A stretch of DNA of 7,484 nt, taken from positions 1 through 7,484 of the forward strand of contig BEIM01000165.1 in assembly GCA_002898995.1 (NCBI GenBank). Direction: 5' to 3'. This DNA comes from a bacterium HR36 (GTDB lineage Bacteria > Planctomycetota > Planctomycetia > Gemmatales > HRBIN36). Under the pieces are notes generated by a model. The model made no database searches. It had not been told where the DNA came from and saw only the letters and a list, made by a program, of their open reading frames with translations. The first letter of the stretch is position 1. Every line of letters starts with the position of its first letter. Both the position numbers and the translations under genes were made by a program. Of this stretch, positions 6,901 through 7,484 are shown one piece after another.

Positions 6901-7484
6901 TCATGGGGGCTCATTAGCTTGAGCATCGAAATGGGGTCGTGCAGGGAAGTCGAGTCGGCGGAGAAATTGACTGGCGTCCGCGGCTCCGAATTCGCGTTGC
7001 ATCTGGGCGTCACACCAGGCGACGGAAAGCGGGCCATCGTAACCGATGTCATTCAAGGCGCGCAAAAGAGCCTCGAAGTCCACTTGTCCCCGGCCGGGCG
7101 ACCGCCATTCCCAACCGCGACGTGGGTCACCCTGGGGCAGCGGCGCGAGGACGCTATTTTGGCCGGTCAGATGCACCACCACGTCAGTAATTCGCACATG
7201 GAAAACGCGGTCTGCAAATCGGCGAATCAGTTGAGCGGGATCAGCGCCGTGCCAGAACAGCGCCCCGCTATCTACGGCCAGTCCCACCTCCGAACGCCAG
7301 CCCAAATTCTCGAAGAATAAGTCGGCAGAAAATCCGTCCCAGAGAATTTGCCCCGGCCTGACCAGCAGCGCCAACCGCATCCCCAGATTGGCCAGCTCTT
7401 CCAGCACGGGTGTCCACAGTTCCGACCAACTACGCAAGGCTGCCCTATATTGCGGTAGGAAAACTTCAGTATCGAAAAAATCGC
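6901..7484 (-). CDS. Sugar isomerase/epimerase-like TIM barrel, probable pseudoenzyme (5' part outside window)
   Basis: The C-terminal 193 codons are visible; the frame is open through base 7484, so the start lies outside the window, and a TTG at 7437 is internal by family comparison. It belongs to the AP endonuclease 2 / xylose isomerase-like TIM barrel group. The recognisable blocks are LEELANLGMRLAL, VGLAVDSGALFWHGADP, IRRFADRVFHVRITDV, WEWRSPGRGQVDFEALLRAL and IGYDGPLSVAW. These normally read roughly ALEPHPG, FDPSHLxWQGIDP, HVHAKD, PGxGxVDW and LSIEHED. The ligand Glu, the His of DPSH, the second His of HVH and the final Glu are here Leu, Ala, Arg and Ala; only the Asp of the DPSH motif remains. 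Such enzymes isomerise or epimerise sugars using a divalent metal, so this copy is predicted to be inactive or to work without a metal. The reading frame is intact. The gene converges with the propeller gene. Confidence 0.85.
   Translation of the reverse strand, partial: DFFDTEVFLPQYRAALRSWSELWTPVLEELANLGMRLALLVRPGQILWDGFSADLFFENLGWRSEVGLAVDSGALFWHGADPAQLIRRFADRVFHVRITDVVVHLTGQNSVLAPLPQGDPRRGWEWRSPGRGQVDFEALLRALNDIGYDGPLSVAWCDAQMQREFGAADASQFLRRLDFPARPHFDAQANEPP

Overview
The window looks like a chromosomal segment of a planctomycete, possibly of the Gemmatales/Pirellulales type. The clues are a DUF58 protein with the wording typical of that phylum (SPFHGFSVEFSEHRKY), a BatA-type membrane protein with a glutamine-amidotransferase-like middle domain, an exported FG-GAP/VCBS propeller protein, and a sugar isomerase-like TIM barrel. 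The assignment rests on recalled family resemblance, not on a search. No rRNA, tRNA, IS element, CRISPR array or phage gene was seen.

Layout. Positions 1-2260 (minus) hold most of a large BatA-like von Willebrand A (vWA) membrane protein: 753 codons are open and the 3' end lies beyond base 1. Positions 2281-3177 (minus) encode the DUF58 protein that normally precedes it; the two genes are 20 bases apart and form an operon. A 401-base gap (3178-3578) follows, without a convincing gene but with several short palindromes. Positions 3579-3893 (minus) encode a small, Pro-rich predicted lipoprotein. About 310 bases (3894-4202) separate it from the divergent plus-strand pair: a NagA-like amidohydrolase (4203-5432) and a seven-bladed FG-GAP propeller protein (5442-6704), coupled by a Shine-Dalgarno (SD) sequence that overlaps the first gene's stop codon. 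A 196-base convergent spacer (6705-6900) leads to the 3' part of a TIM-barrel sugar isomerase/epimerase-like gene on the minus strand, open at the right edge.

How the genes may work together. The left half is the MoxR/DUF58/BatA type of cell-envelope module, in which an AAA+ ATPase usually partners the two vWA proteins; no MoxR gene is visible here. The right half is built from sugar-related folds. Two of these are unusual at the active site. The NagA-like protein carries Tyr where the family's metal-binding Glu sits (HFYGP instead of HLEGP). The TIM-barrel protein appears to have lost all four side chains other than the strand-7 Asp that usually form the metal site. These two proteins are the most noteworthy content of the window; the rest is ordinary for a planctomycete.
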